DNA of 64,000 nucleotides from Paracoccus denitrificans (GCA_005768755.1 VAFL01000003.1:62001-126000), one strand, 5' to 3'; positions 9,093 through 17,628 are shown, counted from the first letter of the stretch. Notes: generated from the letters alone by a model not told the origin. Program-made: numbers and translations.

Positions 9093-9393
9093 TTCAATCA
9101 CTTACATATGCCGCGCACCCGTATCGGGCACGGCTGAGGCGGCATCCTGCCGCATAGGGGTGCGGGCCATGATACGGCGGCCCGACGGTGCCCCTGCGTG
9201 TAGGTGGGAACCTTCAAATGCCCGGTCGCGACTGGCTGCACACGCGGCAGCACGCGGATCCGGGGTTGGATGCCAGATGAGGGTTTGGGCGACAAAAGTC
9301 AAGTCTGAGAAGGCGGAAACGCGGCCTGTGTCATCCGTACATATCCTGTACATACCGCGTGCATATCGCGTCGATACGCGATTGACGGCGCGG
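9093..9393. other. 301-bp gene-free gap upstream of the helicase gene
   Basis: No convincing gene is seen. The open frames here have no family features. The gap holds the helicase leader/promoter region and, next to the dtd stop, the 11-bp tandem repeats listed separately. Confidence 0.6.
9337..9380 (+). repeat. Four 11-bp tandem repeats (site A)
   Basis: Four head-to-tail 11-mers can be read directly: GTACATATCCT, GTACATACCGC, GTGCATATCGC and GTCGATACGCG. Conserved positions give the approximate consensus GTRCATAYCNC. The 11-bp spacing puts each copy near one DNA helical turn. The array lies 14 bp beyond the dtd stop. A second array with the same consensus in inverted orientation lies at 63213-63249. 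Confidence 0.75.
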
Positions 9394-9843
9394 TCAGCCC
9401 CGGTCCGCCGTATCAAGCCAGATGGTGACCGGCCCGCTGTTCGTCAGCGCGACCTGCATGTCGGCGGCGAATTCGCCCATCTCGACCGGGACGCCAAGCC
9501 GACGCAATGCGTCGGCGAAATATTCGTAAAGCGCGCGGCCAAGATCGGGGCCGGCCGCCGCCGAAAAGCCGGGGCGGTTGCCGGTGCGGGTATCGGCGGC
9601 CAGCGTGAACTGGCTGACCACAAGCGCAGCCCCGCCGGTGTCCAGAAGCGAGCGGTTCATCTTGTCGTCCTGATCCCGGAAGATGCGCAGCTTGGCGACG
9701 CGGGCGGCCAGCTTTTCGGCGGCGCTTTCGTCATCGCCCTGCATCGCACAGACCAGAATCAGCAGGCCCGGGCCGATCTGGCCGGTGATGCGGTCATCGA
9801 CGGTGACGGATGCCTGGGTGACGCGTTGGATCAGGGCGCGCAT
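9394..9843 (-). CDS. dtd: D-aminoacyl-tRNA deacylase
   Basis: The ATG at 9841-9843 has AAGGA upstream and gives 149 residues, the usual Dtd length. Both active-site motifs are present: SQFTLAADT (residues about 78-86) and the cross-subunit NSGPVT near the C-terminus. The enzyme removes D-amino acids, and glycine mischarged on tRNA-Ala, from tRNA. A longer frame upstream (18 more residues) lacks conservation with the family start MRALIQRV and was rejected. Confidence 0.95.
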   Translation of the reverse strand: MRALIQRVTQASVTVDDRITGQIGPGLLILVCAMQGDDESAAEKLAARVAKLRIFRDQDDKMNRSLLDTGGAALVVSQFTLAADTRTGNRPGFSAAAGPDLGRALYEYFADALRRLGVPVEMGEFAADMQVALTNSGPVTIWLDTADRG

Positions 9844-9899
9844 GAGGGTTCCTTTTGCAGATGCACCCTGAGTGACACCGATAGGGCCGGATCGCAACG

Positions 9900-9931
9900 A
9901 AAAGCCCCGGCCGATTGGGCCGGGGCGCTTT
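9900..9931 (-). terminator. Intrinsic terminator of the intradiol dioxygenase gene
   Basis: The stem GCCCCGGCC / GGCCGGGGC with a 5-base loop is followed on the minus strand by TTTT. It starts only a few bases beyond the dioxygenase stop at 9934 and separates it from dtd. Confidence 0.8.
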
Positions 9932-9933
9932 GA

Positions 9934-10830
9934 TCAGTTCGAGGGCGGCGGGGGCATCTCGCCATCGGGGGGCATGCCGCCTTCCGGGGGCGGGCCGCCG
10001 GGACCGCCGGGGCCACCCATGCTGACGCTGCGGTCGGCGTCGAAATCGACCGGGATGGTCAGCGAGGCCTGATAGCCGCTGGAGGCGTCGCCGGTGATTT
10101 CAGGCGTTTGCTGGGCCAGTTCTTCTTGTGAATTGTCGCCGAAAACATTGTCCGATTCCAGGGTCAGTCGGTTCAGGTTTTCGGTGCTGCCTTCATACAA
10201 TGCATCGCTTTCATACAGCGCGGCGCTGACGTCATGGGGCATGGCGATCTGGGCGGTCAGGACGGATGCCTCGCCCGATACAGCTGCCTCGGCGCTTTCG
10301 AAGATTTCGAAATGGATATGCGGCCAGCGGGCCGGGTAGCAGCCGGGATAGATGGTGGTGAATTTCACGCGACCCTGATCGTCGGTGACGCCGACACCGC
10401 GCAGGAAGTTCTGGTCCGGCAGGTCATACATCGAGTATTCGCCAAGCGTCGTGCAGTGCCAGACATAGATGGCATGGCCGGCCAGCGGCGTGCAGCCATC
10501 GGCATTGACCAGCACCAGTTCCAGATCGAGCTGCGGGCCTTCGGCCGTGCCGGAGAGATCCCCGAACGAGGGGCGGAGGTCTTCGCGAATGATGCCTTCC
10601 TGGGTCAGGATATTGACCACCTGCCCTTCGCGCGAGTTGCTGCCATCGGCGGGGTAGGGGCCTTGGGTTTCCCAGGGCAGGGCCACGCATTCCAGCGCCG
10701 ATGCGGGGCTGGCGGCGGCGACAAGCCCAAGCCCGCCCATCACGCCAAGCAGGCGGCGCCGCCCGATCAGGCGCGGCAGGTCATGGGCAAAGCCCAGATC
10801 GTGTTCATCGTCGTGAGAATGATTTGTCAT
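9934..10830 (-). CDS. Tat-exported intradiol ring-cleavage dioxygenase-like protein
   Basis: The 298-residue product starts with a Tat-type leader (GRRRLLGVMGG, then an AAASPASA cleavage region). The core has the intradiol dioxygenase iron-ligand pattern: WHCTTLGEYSMY with Tyr, then GCYPARWPHIHFE supplying Tyr and two His. The family oxidatively opens catechol-type rings; periplasmic members also act on larger aromatics or protein-linked substrates. The last ~25 residues are a Gly/Pro/Met-rich tail of short PGG and PPEGG units, unusual for the enzyme. An upstream in-frame start (26 more residues) would bury the Tat signal and was rejected. Substrate unknown. Confidence 0.85.
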   Translation of the reverse strand: MTNHSHDDEHDLGFAHDLPRLIGRRRLLGVMGGLGLVAAASPASALECVALPWETQGPYPADGSNSREGQVVNILTQEGIIREDLRPSFGDLSGTAEGPQLDLELVLVNADGCTPLAGHAIYVWHCTTLGEYSMYDLPDQNFLRGVGVTDDQGRVKFTTIYPGCYPARWPHIHFEIFESAEAAVSGEASVLTAQIAMPHDVSAALYESDALYEGSTENLNRLTLESDNVFGDNSQEELAQQTPEITGDASSGYQASLTIPVDFDADRSVSMGGPGGPGGPPPEGGMPPDGEMPPPPSN

Positions 10831-10922
10831 GAATGGCGCGCCTTTGGCTTGCTGAATGTTAGCTGGGAACGCGGGGGGCGCGGGACCGGTTCCCGTTGGC
10901 GCTATCACGGTTCCGGGATGGG

Positions 10923-11369
10923 TCAGGAATTCAAGCTCATCGGTTTTTCGCCGCCCGGTGGCAGGCCGAACAGCTTTCGGATCAGGTTCAGGAATGCGCC
11001 ATAGGGCCGGCCAAGCGCCAGCATCATGATCGCCGCGCCCAGAACGCCGCGCCAGAAGCCGGGCCCTGATGCGCCGCTGATCCAGATGATCGCGGCGTAG
11101 ATAGGCACCTGAAAGCTGACCAGTGCGATGCTGTCCCAGATCAGCCGCGACACGCGCCCCGGCCCCGCGCGCCGCATCAGCCAGTCACGCCAGATGCCGT
11201 AAGGGCGCGCGACCGGGATCATCAGCGCCGCGCCCAGCAGGCGGGCGTGCAGCACCTCGGCCCAGGTCATGCCGGCGATGAAGCGTTCGTTTATGATGCC
11301 GGTCGCGGTGAAGAACAGCACCAGTGCTGTGGTATCCGCGATGAAGGCGCGGGGCAGGCAGATCAGCAT
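10923..11369 (-). CDS. alaE: AlaE-like L-alanine exporter
   Basis: The ATG at 11367-11369 gives a 148-residue, four-helix inner-membrane protein. It matches the AlaE family in layout: an N-terminal ADTTALVLFFTATGIINE helix, an Arg-containing R(L)LGA...ARPYGIWRD segment, a third helix beginning with SFQVPIYAAI and a final GRPYGAFLN helix. E. coli AlaE exports L-alanine to prevent toxic accumulation. The start overlaps the stop of the preceding unknown gene by 7 bases, so this is the last gene of a four-gene operon with metallopeptidase and pfkB. Confidence 0.8.
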   Translation of the reverse strand: MLICLPRAFIADTTALVLFFTATGIINERFIAGMTWAEVLHARLLGAALMIPVARPYGIWRDWLMRRAGPGRVSRLIWDSIALVSFQVPIYAAIIWISGASGPGFWRGVLGAAIMMLALGRPYGAFLNLIRKLFGLPPGGEKPMSLNS

Positions 11370-12406
11370 TTGATCTGCGTGCGTCCATCCGGCCGTATCC
11401 TGACCTGACACGAATAGCCGCTTTCGTAGTCGCTGGTGTTCATTTCGACATAGATCACCAGTTCGCCCGGGTCCTTTTTCGTGACCCGCAACGGCTCTTC
11501 GAAGGATGCGCTGGAAAAGGCGGGCAGAAGTTGGTCCTGCTTCAACTGCTTTTCGTCCTTGCGAATGCGCTTGTCCAAGCGCATCACCGCGTCGGCAAGG
11601 ATCTCCGGCAGCCGCGTCAACACGACATCCCATCTGTCGGCAAGTGCCAGCAGGCTTGCCGATGTCTCCTCCATGTCGCGACCGCGCGCCGGGGCATAGA
11701 TGGGGGCAAGATCGGGCATCGCGCTGACGCGCAGGTTGTAGCTGGGCCGCCCGCCGTCAAACGGGCGCGGCACGATCACGCCCCAGTCGCGGCTGATCTT
11801 GGGCACGACAATGCCGCCGAGTTCGAGAATGCCGTCCCTGACGCTGGGCACCGCGGTGACAAGATGCGCGTCCACCGTGGGCGAGAGGGTGAATGCCGCC
11901 AGGATGTCGTCAAGCAGCGCGGGGGGCGCGGGCGCATCACGCGGGCCGCGATGAATGATGGCGACCTGCAGCAGAGAGCCACCGCGATCATAGGGCCAGC
12001 TGAAACCGTGGCGATGCTCGCCCTGCATCGTGTCGGGTTTGGGAAGCGCGTGGGGCGCTGCGCTGTCGGAATTCCAGACATGGCGATAGTGGACCAATCG
12101 CCCGCCGACGCGCCATTTCTGCGCTTGGCCTGTGTCCTTCCAACTGCGCAAAAGAGAGCCTGTCACGGGATCCGGCTCGGCGCTGCAATAGCGCCGAAGT
12201 CCGATATTCAGTCCACCGCCGATATACATCGCGGCCAGTGAGGGCGTGACCCATTGCAGGGCAAGGCTGAAATCGCCGATCTGGAACTGCGGACTGAGAT
12301 TGTAGGACTGAAAATTTTCGGGATCGGGATTCGGATCGGCAGGAAGCCGGGCAAGATCGCAACGCAGAAACGTCTGATATATCGGTGTGTCGTCCGTTCG
12401 GGTCAT
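11363..12406 (-). CDS. Conserved-looking protein of unknown function
   Basis: A 347-residue soluble protein that I do not recognise. It has no signal peptide, no transmembrane helix and no nucleotide-binding motif. It is rich in Trp, Tyr and Arg, with segments such as GGLNIGLRRY, YRHVWNSD, HRHGFSWPYDRGGSLLQ and LDKRIRKDEKQLKQDQ (likely a short coiled coil near the C-terminus). The ATG at 12404-12406 overlaps the pfkB stop (ATGA), and its own stop overlaps alaE, so it is expressed with both. Base composition matches its neighbours. Confidence 0.75.
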   Translation of the reverse strand: MTRTDDTPIYQTFLRCDLARLPADPNPDPENFQSYNLSPQFQIGDFSLALQWVTPSLAAMYIGGGLNIGLRRYCSAEPDPVTGSLLRSWKDTGQAQKWRVGGRLVHYRHVWNSDSAAPHALPKPDTMQGEHRHGFSWPYDRGGSLLQVAIIHRGPRDAPAPPALLDDILAAFTLSPTVDAHLVTAVPSVRDGILELGGIVVPKISRDWGVIVPRPFDGGRPSYNLRVSAMPDLAPIYAPARGRDMEETSASLLALADRWDVVLTRLPEILADAVMRLDKRIRKDEKQLKQDQLLPAFSSASFEEPLRVTKKDPGELVIYVEMNTSDYESGYSCQVRIRPDGRTQIKC

Positions 12407-13353
12407 AATTCGGTGACCACGCGGGCTTCGAACAGGCGGTCGACATCCGCCCGCCGGCACAGTTCCGTCGCGGGCGTCATGCAGGTGGCGGAGGCCATGG
12501 CGGCGGCAAGGCCCAATGCGTCGTGGACGGGCAGGCCGCGCGCGTGGCCCAGGGTGAAGCCGGCAAGGAAGCTGTCGCCTGCGCCGACCTTGCTGACGAC
12601 CTTCACCTTCGCGGCCTCGGCATGCCAGGCGCCGGTGGTGTCGGCGATAATGTTGCCATCGCTGCCGCGCGCCACGATGACGGCCTTGGCGGCGCCTGCG
12701 GCGACCAGTTCGGCGGCGAAGCGGGCGGTGTCGGCGCGTTCGGGCAGGGGGCGGCCGGCCAGGCCCTCGGCCTCTTCGCGGTCCATGCGCAGCAGGGCGA
12801 AGTCGTGGCCGCCGTCAGCGACGGCGCGCAGCGCCTTGCCGGAGGTATCGACGATCAGCCCTGCATCGCCCTCCGCCAGCTTCGCGGCCAGAAGGGCTGC
12901 GTAGTCATCGGGGACGCCAGGCGGGTTCGACCCCGACAGCACTACCAGCCCACCGGGCTGGGCGGCCTGGATGATATGGCCGATGGATTTGCCGACATCG
13001 CCCGAGGACCATTCCGGCCCCGGCATGACGAAGCGATATTGCTGCCCGCTGTCGCGGTCCATCACGGCCAGCGATTGCCGCGTTTCGCCCGGGGCGCGCA
13101 TTTCGCGCCAGTCGAGGCCGGCGGCTTCCAGCAGTTCGGCCATGCGCCGCCCGGTGGTGCCGCCAAGGGCCACGAAGGCGGTGCTTTCGCCGCCCATGAC
13201 CTTGATGGCGCGGCTGATATTCACCCCGCCGCCGCCCGGATCAACGGTGGGCAGGTCACAGCGCAGCTTGCGGTCGGGTTCGACGTGATCGGTTTCGGTG
13301 GACAGATCCAGCGCCGGGTTCAGCGTTACGGTCAGGATGGGGGCCTGTTTCAT
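12403..13353 (-). CDS. 1-phosphofructokinase family hexose kinase (PfkB)
   Basis: A 316-residue ribokinase-fold kinase. The N-terminus (TVTLNPALDLS) and PGGGGVNISRA match the PfkB/FruK group, and the catalytic C-terminal signature VGAGDSFLAGFTLG is intact. It phosphorylates a sugar phosphate such as fructose 6-phosphate or fructose 1-phosphate in the cytoplasm; tagatose-type substrates cannot be excluded. Its ATG overlaps the metallopeptidase stop by 4 bases. Confidence 0.9.
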   Translation of the reverse strand: MKQAPILTVTLNPALDLSTETDHVEPDRKLRCDLPTVDPGGGGVNISRAIKVMGGESTAFVALGGTTGRRMAELLEAAGLDWREMRAPGETRQSLAVMDRDSGQQYRFVMPGPEWSSGDVGKSIGHIIQAAQPGGLVVLSGSNPPGVPDDYAALLAAKLAEGDAGLIVDTSGKALRAVADGGHDFALLRMDREEAEGLAGRPLPERADTARFAAELVAAGAAKAVIVARGSDGNIIADTTGAWHAEAAKVKVVSKVGAGDSFLAGFTLGHARGLPVHDALGLAAAMASATCMTPATELCRRADVDRLFEARVVTEL

Positions 13354-13757
13354 TCCCACCACCTGTCGATTTTCGCGATGTCGTCATCCGACCAGCCGAA
13401 ATGATGGGCGAGTTCATGGACCGTCACATGTATCACCAGATCGGCCAGCGTCACGTCGCCGCGTTCCGCCCATTCGTCGATGATGGCGCGGCGGAACAGC
13501 CAGATCGTATCGGGGAAGTGCTGCGGGAAGCTGGGCGATTTTTCGGTCATCGGCACGCCGTCATAGATGCCGGTCAGTTCCAGCGGATCGTCGATCTCCA
13601 GCTCGTCCATCATGGCGTCGTCGGCGAAGTCCTCGACCCGCAGGACGATGTCCTTCGCATGGGGGGCGAAGGCGGCGGGCAGGGTGTCGAGCACGCGGCG
13701 GGCAATGGCCTCGATCTCGTCACTGTCGGGTGCGGTGGCGTCGGTCCAGTCGGTCAT
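13350..13757 (-). CDS. Metallopeptidase family (zincin-like, MMP_TTHA0227-type) protein
   Basis: A 135-residue protein with the zincin motif HELAHHFG near residue 117, an acidic N-terminal half and the conserved PDTIWLFRRAI segment that identifies the small DUF1025-type metallopeptidases. Two ATGs (13757, 13760) follow AGGGGAAG; the second gives better spacing. It is the first gene of the pfkB-unknown-alaE operon and is divergent from gltX, with 78 bp between them. Substrate unknown. Confidence 0.88.
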   Translation of the reverse strand: MTDWTDATAPDSDEIEAIARRVLDTLPAAFAPHAKDIVLRVEDFADDAMMDELEIDDPLELTGIYDGVPMTEKSPSFPQHFPDTIWLFRRAIIDEWAERGDVTLADLVIHVTVHELAHHFGWSDDDIAKIDRWWE

Positions 13758-13835
13758 CATCTTCCCCTGTTTGCCCCAAGATATGGACAAATTTGCCCCC
13801 ATGTGAAAGAGCAAGCGCATCCAGAGGAACATGCC

Positions 13836-15158
13836 ATGACAACCACCCGCTTCGCCCCCTCGCCCACGGGGCATATCCATGTCGGCAACCTGCGCGCGGC
13901 GCTGTTCAACTATCTGATCGCGCGCAAGGCAGGCGGCACCTTCATCCTGCGTTTCGACGATACCGATACCGAACGCTCGAAGCAGGAATACATGGATGGG
14001 ATCAAGCGCGACCTGGAATGGCTGGGGATCAGCTGGGACCGGATCGAGCAGCAGTCGAAGCGGCTGGACAGATACGAGGAAGCCAAGGAACAGCTTCGCG
14101 CGGATGGCAAGCTGTATGAAGTGTTCGAGACCCCGACCGAGCTGGACCTGAAGCGCAAGAAGCAGCTGAACATGGGCAAGCCCCCGGTCTATGACCGCGC
14201 CGGGCTGGCGCTGTCGGATGCGGACAAGGAAAAGCTGCGGGCCGAGGGGCGCGAGGGCTATTGGCGCTTCATGCTGGATCAGAACCGGATCGAGTGGCAG
14301 GACGGCATCCTGGGCGATATCTCCATCGACGCGGCGTCCGTCAGTGACCCGGTGCTGATCCGCACCGACGGGACGGTGCTTTATACCTTCGCGTCGTCCG
14401 TCGATGACAGCGATATGGGTGTCACCGATATCGTGCGCGGGTCGGACCATGTGACGAATACCGCGACGCAGATCCAGATCATTCAGGCGCTGGGCGGCAA
14501 GGTGCCGAATTTCGCCCATCACAGCCTGCTGACCGGCCCGCAGGGCGAGGAATTGTCCAAGCGTCTGGGCTCGCTCGCGATCAAGGATCTGCGCGCGGCG
14601 GGTGTCGCGCCCGAGGCGCTGGTGTCGATGATGTCGCGTCTGGGATCGTCGCAGCCGGTCGAACTGCTGAGCCTCGATGAGATCGCCGACAGCTTCGATC
14701 TGTCGCATTTCGGGGCTTCGCCGACGAAATTCGATGCCGAAGACCTGTGGCCGCTGACCCGCCATCAGAACCAGTCGCTGCCGTTCGAGGCGGTGAAGGA
14801 CCGCATCCAGGCGCTGGGCGTGCCCGCCGATCAGGCCGAGCGTTTCTGGCGCGTGGCCAGCCAGAACATCACCAAACTGGACGATCTGGCCGAGTGGTGG
14901 GACATCTTCAGCAAGGGTGCGGAGCCTGACATTGCCGATGAGGATCGCGAATTCATCGCCGAAGCGATGAAGCTGCTGCCGCCGCCACCCTATACCGATG
15001 CGACCTGGGGCGAGTGGACCGCTGCCGTCAAGGACGCGACGGGCCGCAAGGGTAAGGGCCTGTTCATGCCGCTGCGCAAGGCGGTGACGGGTCAGGCGCA
15101 CGGGCCGGATATGTCGGACGTGATGCCGCTGGTTCAGGTGGTGAAGGCGCGGGGATAG
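13836..15158 (+). CDS. gltX: Glutamate--tRNA ligase
   Basis: The 440-residue enzyme starts at the ATG at 13836, with GAGGA 8 bases upstream. The HIGH motif (SPTGHIHVG) is at residues 8-16, the KMSKS equivalent is LSKRLGS in the middle, and the anticodon-binding region follows. Long upstream extensions of the frame have no homology. Many alphaproteobacteria carry two GltX paralogues, one sometimes specialised for mischarging tRNA-Gln; which one this is cannot be told here. The C-terminus (PLVQVVKARG) looks complete. Confidence 0.95.
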   Translation: MTTTRFAPSPTGHIHVGNLRAALFNYLIARKAGGTFILRFDDTDTERSKQEYMDGIKRDLEWLGISWDRIEQQSKRLDRYEEAKEQLRADGKLYEVFETPTELDLKRKKQLNMGKPPVYDRAGLALSDADKEKLRAEGREGYWRFMLDQNRIEWQDGILGDISIDAASVSDPVLIRTDGTVLYTFASSVDDSDMGVTDIVRGSDHVTNTATQIQIIQALGGKVPNFAHHSLLTGPQGEELSKRLGSLAIKDLRAAGVAPEALVSMMSRLGSSQPVELLSLDEIADSFDLSHFGASPTKFDAEDLWPLTRHQNQSLPFEAVKDRIQALGVPADQAERFWRVASQNITKLDDLAEWWDIFSKGAEPDIADEDREFIAEAMKLLPPPPYTDATWGEWTAAVKDATGRKGKGLFMPLRKAVTGQAHGPDMSDVMPLVQVVKARG

Positions 15159-15353
15159 ATCGCGCGCATCGATTTTCTGCAGAACAGCCCGGAGCTGGAA
15201 GCCCTGGATGTCAGCCATACCCATGTCAGCGAGCTGGACCCGGTGATGGATCATCACGCACTGTTCAGTGTGAGGGTCGGGGCTGACATGGAGCAATCAG
15301 GCCAGTTGAAGGCGCTGGAAGACCGCGGCGTGATCGTGCAGGTTGACGGCTAG
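15159..15353 (+). pseudogene. Leucine-rich-repeat gene remnant behind gltX
   Basis: Directly after the gltX stop the same frame stays open for 64 codons to a TAG at 15351-15353. It reads like the end of a leucine-rich repeat protein (LEALDVSHTHVSELDPV, then LKALEDRGVIVQVDG). There is no start codon with a ribosome binding site at its head; the only internal ATGs would give 36 residues or fewer. I read it as the 3' remnant of a lost gene. It could instead be chance coding-like sequence. Confidence 0.45.
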
Positions 15354-15380
15354 GCCGCGATCAGCCAGGCCGGGGGTCCG

Positions 15381-16082
15381 ATGCGCAACGTTCTGTTCCT
15401 GATGATGTCATGCCTTCTGCCGGGCACCGCCCATGCGCAGCAGACCGATTGGGAAGCGGTGATGAAGAACGGCGAGGCCGCCTGGGACTGGCAGCCGGGC
15501 GATCTGATCTTTCGCAACGGGCTGGACGATTTCGACGAAATGATCCGGTTGGCCGAGGGCGGCGAATGGGCCTCGGTCGGGATCATGCGCGCGGCCAGCG
15601 GCGATCCGCGGGTGGTCTTTGTCGATCGCGACGAGGGCGTGACCGAGCGGATGCTGTATGAATATGTCGAAGGGCTGGACCCGCAGGATTACGCCGTCTA
15701 TCGGATCGAGGCGCTGCCCAGCCCTGTCGCAGGATCACAGATGCAGATGGGGCCCATCGCCAGCTATGCGCTGCTTACGGCCTATGGTCACGGCCATGAT
15801 TCGGCGCTGATTCCGGGCAACAACCTTTGGTACAATGCTGAACTGCCATTTGACGCGGCGGGCAGCATCGGCATCACACTGGGCCTGCCGCTGCTGCTGC
15901 GCGACCTGGCCGCGCAGCATCCGCCGTTGCGCGACGCGCTGCTGGAAAACCGGCGCGCGTATCGGTTCTGCGAGGGCCCGGTGCCCGTGGACGAATGCTG
16001 GGAAACGATGGGCAGCATGAGCATCGTGACCCCCGGCACGCTGATCAAGTCAGGGCAGCTGCGCAAGGTCTGGCCGCAATAG
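15381..16082 (+). CDS. YiiX/YebB-like NlpC/P60-fold protein, probably catalytically inactive, secreted
   Basis: A 233-residue protein with a signal peptide (MRNVLFLMMSCLLPGTAHAQ). The core resembles the YiiX/YebB permuted papain-like fold: WQPGDLIFRNG, then WASVGIM, then VYRIEA and YNAELP. In active members the second motif is SHVGIV and the last is YCSEL. Here the catalytic His is Ser and the catalytic Cys is Asn, so it is likely a pseudo-enzyme or ligand-binding form. It lies between gltX and the tRNA-Met gene with no obvious operon partner. Confidence 0.7.
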   Translation: MRNVLFLMMSCLLPGTAHAQQTDWEAVMKNGEAAWDWQPGDLIFRNGLDDFDEMIRLAEGGEWASVGIMRAASGDPRVVFVDRDEGVTERMLYEYVEGLDPQDYAVYRIEALPSPVAGSQMQMGPIASYALLTAYGHGHDSALIPGNNLWYNAELPFDAAGSIGITLGLPLLLRDLAAQHPPLRDALLENRRAYRFCEGPVPVDECWETMGSMSIVTPGTLIKSGQLRKVWPQ

Positions 16083-16215
16083 GTCGCCTGTCGAAAAGGG
16101 CCGTTTCCCGGTGCATCTGCGCGCTGCGCAGAGCCCGCCGGATTTTCCGCGAGAATCGGCTTGACGGACCCGGCGCGCTCCCCTACATCGCCTGCACCCG
16201 AAGCGGGTCGCTTGG

Positions 16216-16292
16216 GGCGGAGTAGCTCAGCTGGTTAGAGCAGAGGAATCATAATCCTTGTGTCGGGGGTTCAAATCCCTCCTCCGCTACCA
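16216..16292 (+). tRNA. tRNA-Met (elongator, anticodon CAT)
   Basis: The 77-nt sequence folds as a standard cloverleaf: acceptor GGCGGAG with CTCCGCT (first pair G-T), D arm GCTC...GAGC, anticodon loop with CAT inside AATCATAATCC, T arm ending GGTTCAAATCC, and a genomically encoded CCA at 16290-16292. The G-T first pair and regular anticodon stem fit elongator rather than initiator Met-tRNA. Confidence 0.95.
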
Positions 16293-16537
16293 AACCTGAC
16301 CCGGAACGGCGGGGCTTTTTCCTGCAATTCGATGATGTCGCGGAAAATGACGCGCTGGCGGTCCTGATCGCCGCGAATGGCCGCGAATTCTGTCAGGCCC
16401 GGTTTCCTGTCCTTGAAATATTTTCCTGACATGGCGGGCGCAGGTTGAACTGTGTTCCTATATAAAATCGGATCATTGCAAATTTGCGAACGGTATCGCC
16501 ATTTGTGCGTAAATCGGCCTGATACAAGGATCTTGCA

Positions 16538-17560
16538 ATGCCCATTTTCGGAACCCCTCGGCCTGTCGCCCGCACGCTTGGTGCCGCCGCAATTGCGTTT
16601 GCCGGCATGTTCGGAACCGCAAGCGCGCAGGAACGCGACCTGCTGAATGTCTCTTACGACATCGCGCGCGAACTTTATGCCGCGCTGAATCCGGTCTTCA
16701 TCGAGCAGTGGAAGGCCGAGCAGGGCGAGGATCTGACGATCGAGCAGAGCCATGCCGGTTCTTCGAAACAGGCGCGCGCGATTCTTCAGGGTCTCAAGGC
16801 CGACATGGTCACCTTCAACCAGGTGACGGATGTGCAGGTTCTGGCTGACAACGGCTTTGTCGACGAGGATTGGCAACAGGATCTGCCCAACAATGCGTCG
16901 CCCTATTATTCGCTTCCGGCGTTCCTTGTGCGCGGCGGCAATCCGAAGGGGATCGAGGATTGGGACGATCTGGCCCGCGACGATGTCGAGATCGTCTTTC
17001 CGAACCCGAAAACCAGTGGCAATGCCCGCTATACCTATCTGGCGGCCTACGCCTATGCACTTGACGCATTCGGCGGCGACGATGCAGCCGCACAGGAATT
17101 CGTGGGCAAGGTCCTGCGCAATGTCGCGGTCTTCGATACCGGCGGGCGGGGCGCCACGACCAGCTTTGTCGAACGCGGTATCGGCGACGTGCTGATCACC
17201 TTCGAAGCCGAGGTCGAAAACATTCGCGTCGCCGAAGACGAAGGCGCATACGAACGTGTCGTGCCCTCGATGTCGCTGCTGGCGGAATTCCCGGTCGCCT
17301 TGGTGCGCAAGGTCGCGGACGAACGCGGCACCACCGATGTCGCCGAGGCGTATCTGAACTTCTTGTACACCAAGCCCGCGCAGGAAATCATCGCGTCCTT
17401 CTATAACCGCGTGCACGAGCCTGAAGTGGTTGAAGCCACGGCCGAGCAGTTTCCTGAGGTGCGCCTTGTGACGGTCGAAGATGTGTTCGGCGGTTGGGCA
17501 GAGGCCGATGAAACGCATTTCAGTGATGGCGGCACGCTCGACAAGTTGCTGCGGAACTGA
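16538..17560 (+). CDS. sbp: Sulfate ABC transporter substrate-binding protein
   Basis: A 340-residue periplasmic protein with a signal peptide ending [10 protein letters not shown]. Sbp/CysP landmarks are [52 protein letters not shown] and [14 protein letters not shown] [10 protein letters not shown]. It binds sulfate (possibly thiosulfate) and delivers it to the CysT-CysW-CysA transporter encoded right behind it. Its upstream region contains TATAAA at 16461 and a GCAAATTTGC palindrome at 16478-16487 that may be regulatory. Confidence 0.94.
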   Translation: MPIFGTPRPVARTLGAAAIAFAGMFGTASAQERDLLNVSYDIARELYAALNPVFIEQWKAEQGEDLTIEQSHAGSSKQARAILQGLKADMVTFNQVTDVQVLADNGFVDEDWQQDLPNNASPYYSLPAFLVRGGNPKGIEDWDDLARDDVEIVFPNPKTSGNARYTYLAAYAYALDAFGGDDAAAQEFVGKVLRNVAVFDTGGRGATTSFVERGIGDVLITFEAEVENIRVAEDEGAYERVVPSMSLLAEFPVALVRKVADERGTTDVAEAYLNFLYTKPAQEIIASFYNRVHEPEVVEATAEQFPEVRLVTVEDVFGGWAEADETHFSDGGTLDKLLRN

Positions 17561-17579
17561 TCTAGCCGCTTAGACGAAT

Positions 17580-17607
17580 GCCCCCGCGCCAGACGCCGTG
17601 CGGGGGC
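17580..17607 (+). terminator. Intercistronic hairpin between sbp and cysT
   Basis: The stem GCCCCCGC / GCGGGGGC has no T-run after it, so it is not a full terminator. Hairpins at this place often protect the abundant binding-protein mRNA or reduce readthrough into the permease genes. Confidence 0.5.
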
Positions 17608-17628
17608 GAAGCTGTTCAAGGTTGCCAC

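Noticed and set aside
9102..9416. A 104-codon minus-strand frame upstream of the helicase gene
   Set aside because: It runs over the dtd 3' end and the 11-bp repeats and shows no family features.
16478..16487. GCAAATTTGC palindrome upstream of sbp as an operator
   Set aside because: Ten bases are too short to be convincing in one copy; mentioned under sbp only.
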